Shown here: one piece after another, positions 5,825-12,866 of the stretch
How the letters are laid out: each line of letters opens with the position of its first letter
How positions within the stretch are numbered: the stretch's first letter is position 1
Assembly: GCA_012514855.1 (NCBI GenBank)
Contig: JAAYZL010000226.1
Span: forward strand, 1 to 14,165
Reading direction: 5' to 3'
Length of the DNA: 14,165 nt
Source of the DNA: Clostridiales bacterium
GTDB taxonomy: Bacteria > Bacillota_A > Clostridia > Christensenellales > Aristaeellaceae
Program-made: the position numbers and the translations under genes
The notes under the pieces: model-generated
The model's database searches: none
What the model was told of the DNA's origin: nothing
The model's input: only the letters and a program-made list of their open reading frames with translations

Positions 5825-6844
5825 ATGAGTCAGGCCAGCGTCAGGGCGGCAAAGGGGAACCCCATAATCAATGCGCTTTCTAAATTCAGCAAGGACTTCA
5901 TGTCCGTGCTGGGAATCCTTTTGCTGGGCCTCATTTTAACGTTCACCACGAAAAACTTTCTGACGTGGGACAACCTGAAGAACATACTGCTTCAGTCCTC
6001 CACCGTGGCCATCTGCGCGCTCGGGCAGGCGATCATATTGCTGACCGGCAATTTCGACCTGTCGCTGGGCCGGAACGTCGCGTTTACGAGCTGCTTCGGG
6101 GCGCTTCTCTTGAAGGGCATGATGTTCGAGGGCGTGGGGCCGATCAACCCGACGCTGGTGGTCTTGATCATCCTCGCGACCGGCACGCTGATCGGCGCGT
6201 GCAACGGCTTTCTGACCGCGTACGTCGGGCTTCCGGCGTTCATCGCGACGCTGGGCCTGCAGAACGTCTGCTACGGCCTTGCGAAGGTCATCACGAACGC
6301 GACGCCGATCGCGACGTTTCCCCCCTCGATCGGCTGGCTCGGGCGCGGATATGTGCTGACCGAGCACTGGGGAAAGACGCTCCCCTGGTGCGTGGTGCTG
6401 ATGGTGGGCATCTACATCTTCGCGCAGTTCGTGTTCACAAAGACGAAGCTCGGCCGGAACATCTACGCGGTCGGCGGCAACAAGGAGGCCGCGTTCTTCG
6501 CGGGCATCAACGTCAAGCGCTACACGTTCCTGGCGTTTGTGATGGCGGGCTTTCTGGCGGCGTTTTCCGGCATCGTGCTCATGAGCCGGCTCAACTCCGT
6601 CGCGATCACCAACGGCCAGAGCTACGAGTTCGACGCGGTCATCGGCTCGATCATCGGCGGCATCAGCCTGACCGGCGGCAAGGGAAGGCTGATCGGCACG
6701 ATGTTCGGCATCATCTTCCTGATCCTGCTGTTCAACGGCATGTCGCAGTGGAAGATCGACGCGTTCATGCAGGACGTGCTCAAGGGCATCGTGCTGGTCA
6801 TCGCCGTGACGCTGGACGTGCTGCGCAACCGCAAGCGCGTGTAG
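5825..6844 (+). CDS. Simple-sugar ABC transporter permease (RbsC-like, BPD_transp_2 family)
   Basis: A 339-residue integral membrane protein with about eight to ten hydrophobic segments, the first at about 27-42. Family landmarks are GNFDLSLG at 75-82 (DLSVG in RbsC), the cytoplasmic coupling loop GRNIYAVGGNKEAAFFAGIN at 210-229, and YEFDAVIGSIIGGISLTGG at 267-285. As a homodimer it would form the membrane channel for a monosaccharide or similar ligand. I chose ATG 5825, with GGGAGG 10 nt upstream, because the promoter lies inside the longer frame. The ATPase gene follows after 36 nt. Confidence 0.94.
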   Translation: MSQASVRAAKGNPIINALSKFSKDFMSVLGILLLGLILTFTTKNFLTWDNLKNILLQSSTVAICALGQAIILLTGNFDLSLGRNVAFTSCFGALLLKGMMFEGVGPINPTLVVLIILATGTLIGACNGFLTAYVGLPAFIATLGLQNVCYGLAKVITNATPIATFPPSIGWLGRGYVLTEHWGKTLPWCVVLMVGIYIFAQFVFTKTKLGRNIYAVGGNKEAAFFAGINVKRYTFLAFVMAGFLAAFSGIVLMSRLNSVAITNGQSYEFDAVIGSIIGGISLTGGKGRLIGTMFGIIFLILLFNGMSQWKIDAFMQDVLKGIVLVIAVTLDVLRNRKRV

Positions 6845-6880
6845 CCCTCCGCCCCAATTTCCGGGAAAGGACAGCGAACG

Positions 6881-8368
6881 ATGGAGAACGATTACATTCT
6901 GAAATTGCAGGGCATAGCGAAGAGCTTTCCCGGCGTCAAAGCGCTGGACGACGTGAGCTTTGACGTGAAGCGCGGGGCGATTCACGCGCTGGTCGGGGAA
7001 AACGGCGCGGGAAAGTCGACGCTGATCAAGATTCTCGCGGGCATCTACCACGCGGACGGCGGGGCGCTCTCGTTCAACGGCAAGGACAACGTCGCCTTCC
7101 GCACGCCGCACGAGTCGCACCGCGCCGGAATCGGCGTCGTCCATCAGGAGATCAAATTGGCCGATCCGCTGACCGTCGCCGAGAACATGTTCGTCGGAAA
7201 CCTCGTCTACACGAAGCTCGGGCTCGTCAACTGGAAGACGATGCGCGCCCGCGCCAGGCAGATCATCCGCGACCTGGGCATCGACATCGACGTCAACGCG
7301 GCGGTCAGCTCGCTCTCGGTCGCGAAGCAGCAGATCGTCGAAATCTGCAAGGCCGTGAACCTCGAGATGAAGCTTCTGATCATGGACGAGCCGTCGGCGA
7401 CGCTGACCGAGCGCGAGCTCGAGATCATGTTCGGCATCGTTCGGAAGCTGCGCGACGAGGGCATCACGATCATCTACATCTCGCACCGGCTCGACGAAAT
7501 CTTCGAGCTCGCGGACATGGTGACGGTGCTGCGCGACGGGAAGCACATCGGCACCGTGCCGGTGGAATCCGTCACGCGCGCCCAGTTGATCGCGATGATG
7601 GTCGGCCGCGAGCTCGGCCAGCAGTACCCCAAGGAGGACATCGGGATTGGCGAGACCGTGCTCGAGGCGAAGGGCATCGTGCGCAAGGGCGTGCTGAAGG
7701 ACATCAGCTTCGAGGTCAGGAAGGGCGAGATCTTCGGAATCTCCGGCCTCGTCGACTCGGGGCGGACGGAGCTCGCGCGCGCGATCCTCGGCATCGACAA
7801 ACTGGACGCGGGCGAGGTGTTCGTCCGGGGCAAGAAGGTCAACTACCGCGGCTTCCACGACGCGATCCGCGACGGGCTGGGGCTGATCCCCGAGGACCGG
7901 AAGAAGCAGGGTCTCGTGCAGATCTTCGACATCAAGACGAACATCTGCATGGTGAACCTCAAAAAGGTCATCCGCGCCGGCATCGTGCGCAAGCGCCTCG
8001 TCAACCGCTACGGCATGGAGTACGCGAAGAAGCTGCGCGTGATCATGCCGTCGCTCGACACGCAGGTGCAGTTCCTCTCCGGCGGCAACCAGCAGAAGGT
8101 CGTCGTCGCGAAGTGGCTGATGCAGGACAGCGAGATACTGATCCTGGACGAGCCGACCCGCGGCATCGACGTCGGCGCGAAGGCCGAGATCTACCGGCTG
8201 ATGACCGACATGGTGCGCGAGGGCAAGACCGTCGTCGTGATCTCGTCGGAGATGCCGGAGCTGCTCGGCATGTGCGACCGCATCATGGTCATGCACGAGG
8301 GCCGGAAAAAGGGCGAGCTCTCCCGCGGGGAGGCGAGCCAGGAGCGCATCATGGCGCTGTGCGTCTGA
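6881..8368 (+). CDS. Simple-sugar ABC transporter ATP-binding protein (RbsA/MglA-like, two ATPase domains)
   Basis: A 495-residue tandem nucleotide-binding protein that powers the importer at the inner face of the membrane. Domain 1 has Walker A GENGAGKS (39-46), signature SSLSVAKQQ (143-151), Walker B LLIMDEP (165-171) and the switch His in YISH (199-202). Domain 2 has a degenerate Walker A, GLVDSGRTE (289-297), then GLIPEDRKKQG, an intact LSGGNQQK (399-406) and ILDEPTRGID (421-430). One active and one degenerate P-loop is the rule for this subfamily. In domain 1 the signature lacks the canonical SGG, also usual for RbsA-type proteins. The start ATG has AAAGGA about 9 nt upstream. It is co-transcribed with the permease and the binding protein. 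Confidence 0.96.
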   Translation: MENDYILKLQGIAKSFPGVKALDDVSFDVKRGAIHALVGENGAGKSTLIKILAGIYHADGGALSFNGKDNVAFRTPHESHRAGIGVVHQEIKLADPLTVAENMFVGNLVYTKLGLVNWKTMRARARQIIRDLGIDIDVNAAVSSLSVAKQQIVEICKAVNLEMKLLIMDEPSATLTERELEIMFGIVRKLRDEGITIIYISHRLDEIFELADMVTVLRDGKHIGTVPVESVTRAQLIAMMVGRELGQQYPKEDIGIGETVLEAKGIVRKGVLKDISFEVRKGEIFGISGLVDSGRTELARAILGIDKLDAGEVFVRGKKVNYRGFHDAIRDGLGLIPEDRKKQGLVQIFDIKTNICMVNLKKVIRAGIVRKRLVNRYGMEYAKKLRVIMPSLDTQVQFLSGGNQQKVVVAKWLMQDSEILILDEPTRGIDVGAKAEIYRLMTDMVREGKTVVVISSEMPELLGMCDRIMVMHEGRKKGELSRGEASQERIMALCV

Positions 8369-8380
8369 CGCGCGACAGGA

Positions 8381-8404
8381 TTCAAACGGGGACGCCCCGT
8401 TGAA
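8381..8404 (+). other. Stem-loop between ATPase and binding-protein genes
   Basis: ACGGGG (8386-8391) pairs with CCCCGT (8395-8400) around a 3-nt loop. The stem extends outward to TTCA/TGAA with one bulged A. It ends about seven nucleotides before the GAGGAGGAAGG ribosome binding site of the binding-protein gene. No T-run follows, so it is not a terminator. A role in mRNA stabilisation that lets the binding protein be made in excess of the permease is a common arrangement and is inferred here. Confidence 0.6.
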
Positions 8405-8428
8405 TAAAACATCGAGGAGGAAGGAACT

Positions 8429-9400
8429 ATGAAGAAACTTGCTGCTCTGGTACTGGCTATGCTTCTCGCGCTCTCGGTGATCTCGGTCGCCGGCGCGGAG
8501 GATCTCCCGCTCACCGGCAAGCGGATCGGCAACACCATCGTCTACAAGGGCGACGTGTGGTGCTTCCTGCTGGCGGAGGAGTTCGAAAAGCAGGCGAAGG
8601 CGCTGGGCGCGGACATCGTCGTCGACGACGGCGAAATCAACCCCGAGATTCAGACCCGTCAGATCGAGACCTACATCGCCGACAAGGTGGACGTCATCTT
8701 CGCCGACCCGGCGACCTTCGACGGCTGCACCGAGGCCTTCATCAAGGCGGGCGAGGCCGGCATCCCGGTGTTCACCTACGACTCCGCGCCCAGCTACGAG
8801 GGCATCATCACCCACACCGGCTGGGATCAGTACGAGACGGGCGTCATCACCGCCAACTACGTCATCGACTGGGTCGAGAAGAACATGGGCGGCAAGGCCA
8901 AGGCCATCATGATCGGCAACTACGCCTCCGAGCACTGCCTCGAGCGCGAGGTCGCGTTTGAGGACACGATCGTGGGCAGCGGCATCGAGGTCGTCTACAA
9001 GGCCGACTGCGCGGGCAACCGCGAGACCGGCGCGAACGCCATCATGAACTACACCGATGAGTTCGACATCGTCGTCTCCGTCGTCGACAACGGCGCGTGG
9101 GGCGCCGTGTCCGCCATCGAGGCGCGCGGCCTGGACAAGTACGTGTTCTGCATGGGCGCCTACGGCGACGAGCCCTTCTGCGCGCTGTACCGCGACCACC
9201 CGATCTACAAGGCCGGCCTGATCGTCGACCCGGCCGCGATCGCCCGCATCACGCTCGAGAGCTACATCGACTACCTCGCCAACGGCATGCCGGAAGGCGA
9301 GACCATCTTCGACCGCACGGTCAACATCCCGCTGTACATGGGCGACCACGAGAACATCACCCAGTACTACCCCTTCCCGAACGGCTACGACGCCGCGTAA
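8429..9400 (+). CDS. Sugar ABC transporter substrate-binding protein (RbsB-like, Peripla_BP_4 type)
   Basis: A 323-residue exported protein. Residues 1-23 are a signal peptide: MKK, a hydrophobic core, then a likely AGA|ED signal-peptidase I site. The mature part has the type I periplasmic-binding fold: a first beta strand followed by FLLAEEFEKQAKALGADIVV, then QTRQIETYIADKVDVIFADP, EAGIPVFTYD and, towards the end, the paired second lobe. There is no lipobox Cys near the cleavage site, although binding proteins of single-membrane Gram-positives are normally lipoproteins. An ideal GGAGGAAGG precedes the ATG by 5 nt. It is the last gene of the importer operon, ended by the terminator at 9417-9449. 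The ligand cannot be read from sequence; the neighbours suggest an amino sugar or related sugar. Confidence 0.94.
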   Translation: MKKLAALVLAMLLALSVISVAGAEDLPLTGKRIGNTIVYKGDVWCFLLAEEFEKQAKALGADIVVDDGEINPEIQTRQIETYIADKVDVIFADPATFDGCTEAFIKAGEAGIPVFTYDSAPSYEGIITHTGWDQYETGVITANYVIDWVEKNMGGKAKAIMIGNYASEHCLEREVAFEDTIVGSGIEVVYKADCAGNRETGANAIMNYTDEFDIVVSVVDNGAWGAVSAIEARGLDKYVFCMGAYGDEPFCALYRDHPIYKAGLIVDPAAIARITLESYIDYLANGMPEGETIFDRTVNIPLYMGDHENITQYYPFPNGYDAA

Positions 9401-9416
9401 GGCACGGAGGACATTC

Positions 9417-9449
9417 GGAGGCGCGGCTCACGCCGCGCCTCCAGTTTTT
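9417..9449 (+). terminator. Strong intrinsic terminator of the transporter operon
   Basis: A perfect 11-bp GC-rich stem, GGAGGCGCGGC (9417-9427) with GCCGCGCCTCC (9432-9442) and a TCAC loop, is followed by AG and five T (9445-9449). It lies 16 nt after the stop codon of the binding-protein gene. Confidence 0.95.
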
Positions 9450-9522
9450 CAGGGGAAAGAAAGCCTGTTTGTCGAGGTTATTTAACGCGACTTCGGCAGA
9501 AGCCTGCGGGATTGGCACGCCG

Positions 9523-9552
9523 ACAAACCGAGATTGACAGACTTTGGTTTGT
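9523..9552. promoter_or_regulatory. Candidate operator around the TetR-gene promoter
   Basis: ACAAACC (9523-9529) and GGTTTGT (9546-9552) are perfect 7-bp inverted arms separated by 16 nt that contain the whole -35 box. An additional half-site GTTTGTCG lies at 9467-9474, inverted relative to CGACAAAC at 9521-9528. The placement fits autorepression by the TetR-family protein, which usually binds such palindromes over its own promoter. This is inference. Confidence 0.5.
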
Positions 9553-9563
9553 TCTGCTATAAT
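9534..9563 (+). promoter_or_regulatory. Consensus sigma-70-type promoter for the tetR-amidase operon
   Basis: TTGACA (9534-9539) and TATAAT (9558-9563) are both perfect consensus hexamers, separated by 18 bp. Transcription would begin near 9570, only about 16 nt before the ATG at 9586, so the leader is very short. The promoter invalidates the longer frame starting at 9544. Confidence 0.92.
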
Positions 9564-9585
9564 GGTTTCGCAGGGGGGGTCACAG

Positions 9586-10293
9586 ATGAAAAAAGGCGAT
9601 TTGCGCAGGGTCGGGATACTGGATACCGCGGAGAAGCTGTTTTTCGAGCGCGGCTACGAGGCGACTTCCGTGCAGGACATACTGGACGCGATGGGGCTCT
9701 CGAAGGGGGGGTTCTATCACCACTTCGAATCGAAGATGGCCGTCCTGAACGCGGTCAGCGTGCGCCGCGCGGAGGCGCGCTTCGCGGTCGCCGTCCGGGA
9801 GATCCGGTCGTCGTCGCTGGGCGCGGTTGAGAAGCTGAACCGGCTGTTTTCGCTCTTGAACCTGTTCGAGCGCGAGGCGCCGGAGTTCGTGTCGATGGTG
9901 CTCAATGTCGGCTACTTGAACGGGGACGCGGCGCTTCTGGAGAGCATGAGGAGCGTGACGATGGAGAAGCTGTCGCCGCCGATGGACGAGATCGTCCAGC
10001 AGGGGCTGCGCGAGGGCGCGTTCCACACCCGGCAGCCGGGCGGCATCGGGCGGCTGATCCTGCTGCTCGCGCACGACGTCAACGACGGCGCGGCGCGGCT
10101 GCTCGTCGAGGGGCGCGGAAGGCCCGAGTGCGTCGTCTCGGTCGTCGACCTGCTGAACGTCTACCGGGACACGGTCGAATTGATCCTCAACGCGCCCTAC
10201 GGCTCGATCCGGCTGTTCGACGTCGACCGCGTGCTGAGGGTCTGCCGCGCGGTGATGAAGGACTTCGAGCCGCCGAAGGAGGAGGACGCATGA
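9586..10293 (+). CDS. TetR/AcrR-family transcriptional regulator
   Basis: A 235-residue regulator. The N-terminal DNA-binding domain has AEKLFFERGYEATSVQDILDAMGLSKGGFYHHF at about 15-47. This is the classic TetR pattern, in which the recognition helix ends in GxFYHHF. The remaining 185 or so residues are an all-helical ligand-binding and dimerisation domain whose ligand cannot be inferred. I chose ATG 9586 with a GGGGGGG tract at about 6 nt. The alternative upstream start overlaps the promoter. Its stop overlaps by 4 nt the start of the cell-wall amidase gene, so the pair should be translated together. A regulator coupled to one secreted amidase is unusual and hints at control of wall remodelling, or simply at operon drift. 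Confidence 0.93.
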   Translation: MKKGDLRRVGILDTAEKLFFERGYEATSVQDILDAMGLSKGGFYHHFESKMAVLNAVSVRRAEARFAVAVREIRSSSLGAVEKLNRLFSLLNLFEREAPEFVSMVLNVGYLNGDAALLESMRSVTMEKLSPPMDEIVQQGLREGAFHTRQPGGIGRLILLLAHDVNDGAARLLVEGRGRPECVVSVVDLLNVYRDTVELILNAPYGSIRLFDVDRVLRVCRAVMKDFEPPKEEDA

Positions 10294-11165
10294 GGCGATT
10301 CTGTCGGACGCTCGCGGTCGCCGTCGCGCTCCTGTCGCTTTTTTCCTTTGCGCTGAGCCAGGGCGGCGCGGAGCCCGCCGCGGAACCCGCCGCGGAACCC
10401 GCCGAGGCGACCGCGGAGCCCTCGGAACCGGCTTCGGAGCCCGCGGCGGCGCCCCCGGAGGGGCTCGCGCCGGCGAGGCCCGCGTCCCCGGAGGACATGC
10501 CGACGCTGCCGCCGATGGAGACGGTCGAGCCAATCCCACCGGGCAGGCTCTCCGGCGTCAAGATCGGCATCGACCCCGGCCATCAGGCGAGGCAGAACAG
10601 CTCGCTCGAGGCGATCGCCCCCGGCAGCTCCCAGAAGAAGGCGAAGGTGTCCTCCGGAACCTCCGGGAGCGCGACCGGCGTCGCCGAGCACGTCGTGAAC
10701 CTCGACGTGTCGCTGAAGCTGCGCGACGCGCTCGAGGCGCTCGGCTGCGAGGTCTTTTTGACGCGCGAGACCGCGGACGTCGACATCTCGAACCAGCAGC
10801 GCGCGATCATGATGAACGAGCTCGGCGTAGACCTCGTGCTCCGCATCCACTGCAACGGCTCGGCGAACGCGAAGGCGAACGGCATCGGCCTCTACATCCG
10901 CAAGACCGGCGCGAGCGAAGACGAGTGCAGCCGCGCGGCCGAGGCGCTCCTGCCCGCGATGCTCGAGGCGACCGGCGCCAACGAGGACGGCATCTTCCGC
11001 CGCGACACGTACACCGGGCTCAACTGGTCGGAGGTTCCGTCGATTCTGGTCGAGATGGGCTTCATGTCGAACAAGGAAGAGGATTTGAAGCTCAACGACC
11101 CGGCGTATCAGGACAAGCTCGTTTCGGGCATGGTCGAGGGCATCTGCGCGTACATGGGAAGGTAG
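10290..11165 (+). CDS. Secreted N-acetylmuramoyl-L-alanine amidase (Amidase_3)
   Basis: A 291-residue zinc enzyme that cleaves the amide bond between N-acetylmuramic acid and the stem peptide of peptidoglycan. Residues 1-23 are a signal peptide (MRRFCRTLAVAVALLSLFSFALS). Residues about 27-83 are a low-complexity Pro/Ala/Glu linker with repeated EPAAEPA units, probably spanning the wall. The catalytic domain runs from about 88 to the end. IGIDPGH contains zinc ligand H98, VAEHVVNL contains E133, RIHCNGS contains H187, and ILVEMGFMSN contains the catalytic E255. All four key residues are present, so it should be active. There is no wall-binding domain other than the linker. The ATG overlaps the TetR stop (ATGA), with GGAGGAGG 3-5 nt upstream. 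Confidence 0.94.
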   Translation: MRRFCRTLAVAVALLSLFSFALSQGGAEPAAEPAAEPAEATAEPSEPASEPAAAPPEGLAPARPASPEDMPTLPPMETVEPIPPGRLSGVKIGIDPGHQARQNSSLEAIAPGSSQKKAKVSSGTSGSATGVAEHVVNLDVSLKLRDALEALGCEVFLTRETADVDISNQQRAIMMNELGVDLVLRIHCNGSANAKANGIGLYIRKTGASEDECSRAAEALLPAMLEATGANEDGIFRRDTYTGLNWSEVPSILVEMGFMSNKEEDLKLNDPAYQDKLVSGMVEGICAYMGR

Positions 11166-11232
11166 CGCGCCTCTGCCGAAAGGTCGCTCCGGCTCAAAAA
11201 GCGCTTCGGCGCCGATAATTTCATAAAAAACG

Positions 11233-11261
11233 CGCGCGCCCGGTTCCGCAAGGGGCGCGCG
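11233..11261. other. GC stem-loop ahead of the thioesterase gene; terminator-like on the minus strand
   Basis: CGCGCGCCC (11233-11241) pairs perfectly with GGGCGCGCG (11253-11261) around an 11-nt loop. Six A precede it (11225-11230), so only the minus-strand reading gives a hairpin followed by T. No minus-strand gene needs it here. On the plus strand it may attenuate read-through from the amidase gene or be part of the thioesterase leader. No convincing promoter was found for the downstream genes. Confidence 0.5.
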
Positions 11262-11286
11262 GTGCATCGAGAAGGGGGGCTTGCGC

Positions 11287-11763
11287 ATGGAGCGCGCAAT
11301 GAAGCGCATCGGGGATTCGTACACCGAGCAGGTGCAGATCATCTTTCCCAAGCATGGCAACGGCATGTGCCGGCTGTTCGGCGGGCAGCTGATGGCGTGG
11401 ATCGACGTCGTCGCGGGGGTGGTCGCGCGCAGGCACGCGGGGTCGAGCGTGACGACCGCGTCGGTCGACGAGCTGTCGTTCGTGCACCCGGCGCGCGTCG
11501 ACGACACGATCGTCTTGACCGGGCGCGTGACGCACGTCGGCAGAACCTCGATGGAGGTGCGCGTCGACACGTATGTCGAGCGGCTCGACGGCTGCCGCGA
11601 GCTCGTCAACCGGGCGTACCTCGTGCTGGTCGCGCTCGGGGCGGACGGGAGGCCCAGGGAGGTTCCGGGGCTCGTCCTCGAGACCGACGAGGAGAGGGCC
11701 GAATGGGCGGCCGGCGGGCTCCGCAAGGCCGCGCGGGCCGGGAGGAGAGGCGTCCATGGATAG
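11287..11763 (+). CDS. Acyl-CoA thioesterase (hotdog fold, 4HBT / YciA-ACOT type)
   Basis: A 158-residue hotdog-fold enzyme expected to hydrolyse acyl-CoA thioesters in the cytosol. The family signature is clear: FPKHGNGMCRLFGGQLMAWID at 20-40 corresponds to the NxxGxxFGGxLMxWxD motif, including the catalytic Asp. It is followed by ASVDELSFVHPARVDDTIVLTGRVTHVGRTSMEVRV. The C-terminal tail, about 30 residues rich in Arg and Ala, is unconserved. I chose ATG 11287, with AAGGGGGG 7 nt upstream. A TTG at 11281 and an ATG at 11299 are alternatives. Its end overlaps the next gene by 8 nt. The acyl chain preferred cannot be told. Confidence 0.9.
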   Translation: MERAMKRIGDSYTEQVQIIFPKHGNGMCRLFGGQLMAWIDVVAGVVARRHAGSSVTTASVDELSFVHPARVDDTIVLTGRVTHVGRTSMEVRVDTYVERLDGCRELVNRAYLVLVALGADGRPREVPGLVLETDEERAEWAAGGLRKAARAGRRGVHG

Positions 11764-12865
11764 GAAGTTCTTCCGCTGCACGGCGTGCGGCGCGGTGTTC
11801 GACGGGGATGTGGACGTCTGCCCGGTGTGCGGCGTGGGCTCGGAGCGCTTCGAGGAAGTCGACCCCGGAAAGATCGCCTACCGCAACAACACGGGCGACC
11901 TGTATCTGATCCTCGGCGGCGGCGTCGCGGCGGTGTCGGCGGCGGAGGCGATCCGCGCGCGCGACAACACCGGGAACATCGCGATTTTGACCGACGAGCC
12001 GACGGCGCCCTACAACCGCCCGATGCTCACGAAGCGGCTGTGCGACAAAACGGCGCCGCTGTTCGTGCGCAAGCCCGAGTGGTATCCGGCGAACCGCGTG
12101 CAGCTCTACACCGGCATGCGCATCCGGGCGATGGACGTCCCCTCCCGGCACGTCGTGCTCGACGACGGGACGACGTTTCGCTACGACAAGTGCGTCTACG
12201 CGATGGGCGCGGAGTGCTTCGTGCCGCCGATTCCGGGCGCGGACGGCAAAAACTGCGCGACGATCCGCAGGCTCTCGGACGTCGAGCGGATCGAGAACAT
12301 GCTCCCGGGGGCAAGGAGCGCGGCGGTCATCGGCGGCGGCGTGCTCGGGCTCGAGAGCGCGTGGGCGCTCAAAAAGCGCGGGCTCGCAGTGACGGTGATC
12401 GAGGTCGAGGAAAGGCTCATGCCGCGGCAGCTCGACGAGGAGGTCTCCCGGAAATTGCGACGGGCGGCGGAGGACAGCGGCGTCCGGATACTGACCGGCG
12501 CGAGGACCGAACGGATCACGCCCGAGGGCGTCGTTCTCGCGGGCGGGACGTCCGCGCCGGCGGAGATCGTGATATTGTCCTGCGGCATCCGCGCGAACGC
12601 CGCGATCGCAAAGGACGCGGGGCTCGGCGTCGCTCGCGCGGTCGTCGTCGACGAGTTCATGCGCACGTCCGACGGGAATGTATTCGCGTGCGGCAACTGC
12701 GCCGAGTTCCGGGGCGTCGACATGGGGCTGTGGCCGGAGGCCGCCGAGCAGGGGCGCATCGCGGGCGCGAACGCGTCCGGGGACAATCTCAGCTACCGGC
12801 CGGAGCGATATCCGGTGTCGTTCATCGGGTTCGGCATCAGAATTTTTGACGGGAAGATTCAGTGA
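11756..12865 (+). CDS. Rubredoxin-like domain fused to FAD/NAD(P)H-dependent oxidoreductase
   Basis: A 369-residue flavoprotein with an N-terminal metal knuckle: C8-x2-C11 and C22-x2-C25 (CTACG and CPVCG), as in rubrerythrin C-terminal rubredoxin domains. Residues about 48-369 follow the two-dinucleotide-fold plan of rubredoxin/ferredoxin-NAD reductases. LILGGGVAAVSAAEAI (51-66) binds FAD, NRPMLTK is the usual active-site stretch, AVIGGGVLGLESA (190-202) binds NAD(P)H, and VFACGNCAEF (309-318) stands where an AxGD motif contacts FAD. There the Asp is Asn. The likely role is electron transfer from NADH to or through the fused iron centre, for example in oxygen or peroxide defence. The start ATG 11756 has GGAGGAGAGG upstream and overlaps the thioesterase by 8 nt. 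The long frame starting at 11573 is rejected because it would lie inside the thioesterase gene. Confidence 0.88.
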   Translation: MDRKFFRCTACGAVFDGDVDVCPVCGVGSERFEEVDPGKIAYRNNTGDLYLILGGGVAAVSAAEAIRARDNTGNIAILTDEPTAPYNRPMLTKRLCDKTAPLFVRKPEWYPANRVQLYTGMRIRAMDVPSRHVVLDDGTTFRYDKCVYAMGAECFVPPIPGADGKNCATIRRLSDVERIENMLPGARSAAVIGGGVLGLESAWALKKRGLAVTVIEVEERLMPRQLDEEVSRKLRRAAEDSGVRILTGARTERITPEGVVLAGGTSAPAEIVILSCGIRANAAIAKDAGLGVARAVVVDEFMRTSDGNVFACGNCAEFRGVDMGLWPEAAEQGRIAGANASGDNLSYRPERYPVSFIGFGIRIFDGKIQ

Positions 12866-12866
12866 G

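Noticed and set aside
5936..9349. A 1137-codon open frame on the minus strand across the transporter genes
   Set aside because: It is an antisense shadow of GC-rich codon use. It is rich in Asp, Val, His and Arg with no domain, and it overlaps three well-supported plus-strand genes.
9544..9585. Earlier start for the TetR-family gene
   Set aside because: It overlaps the consensus -10 box. The protein from ATG 9586 begins just before the helix-turn-helix, as is normal for the family.
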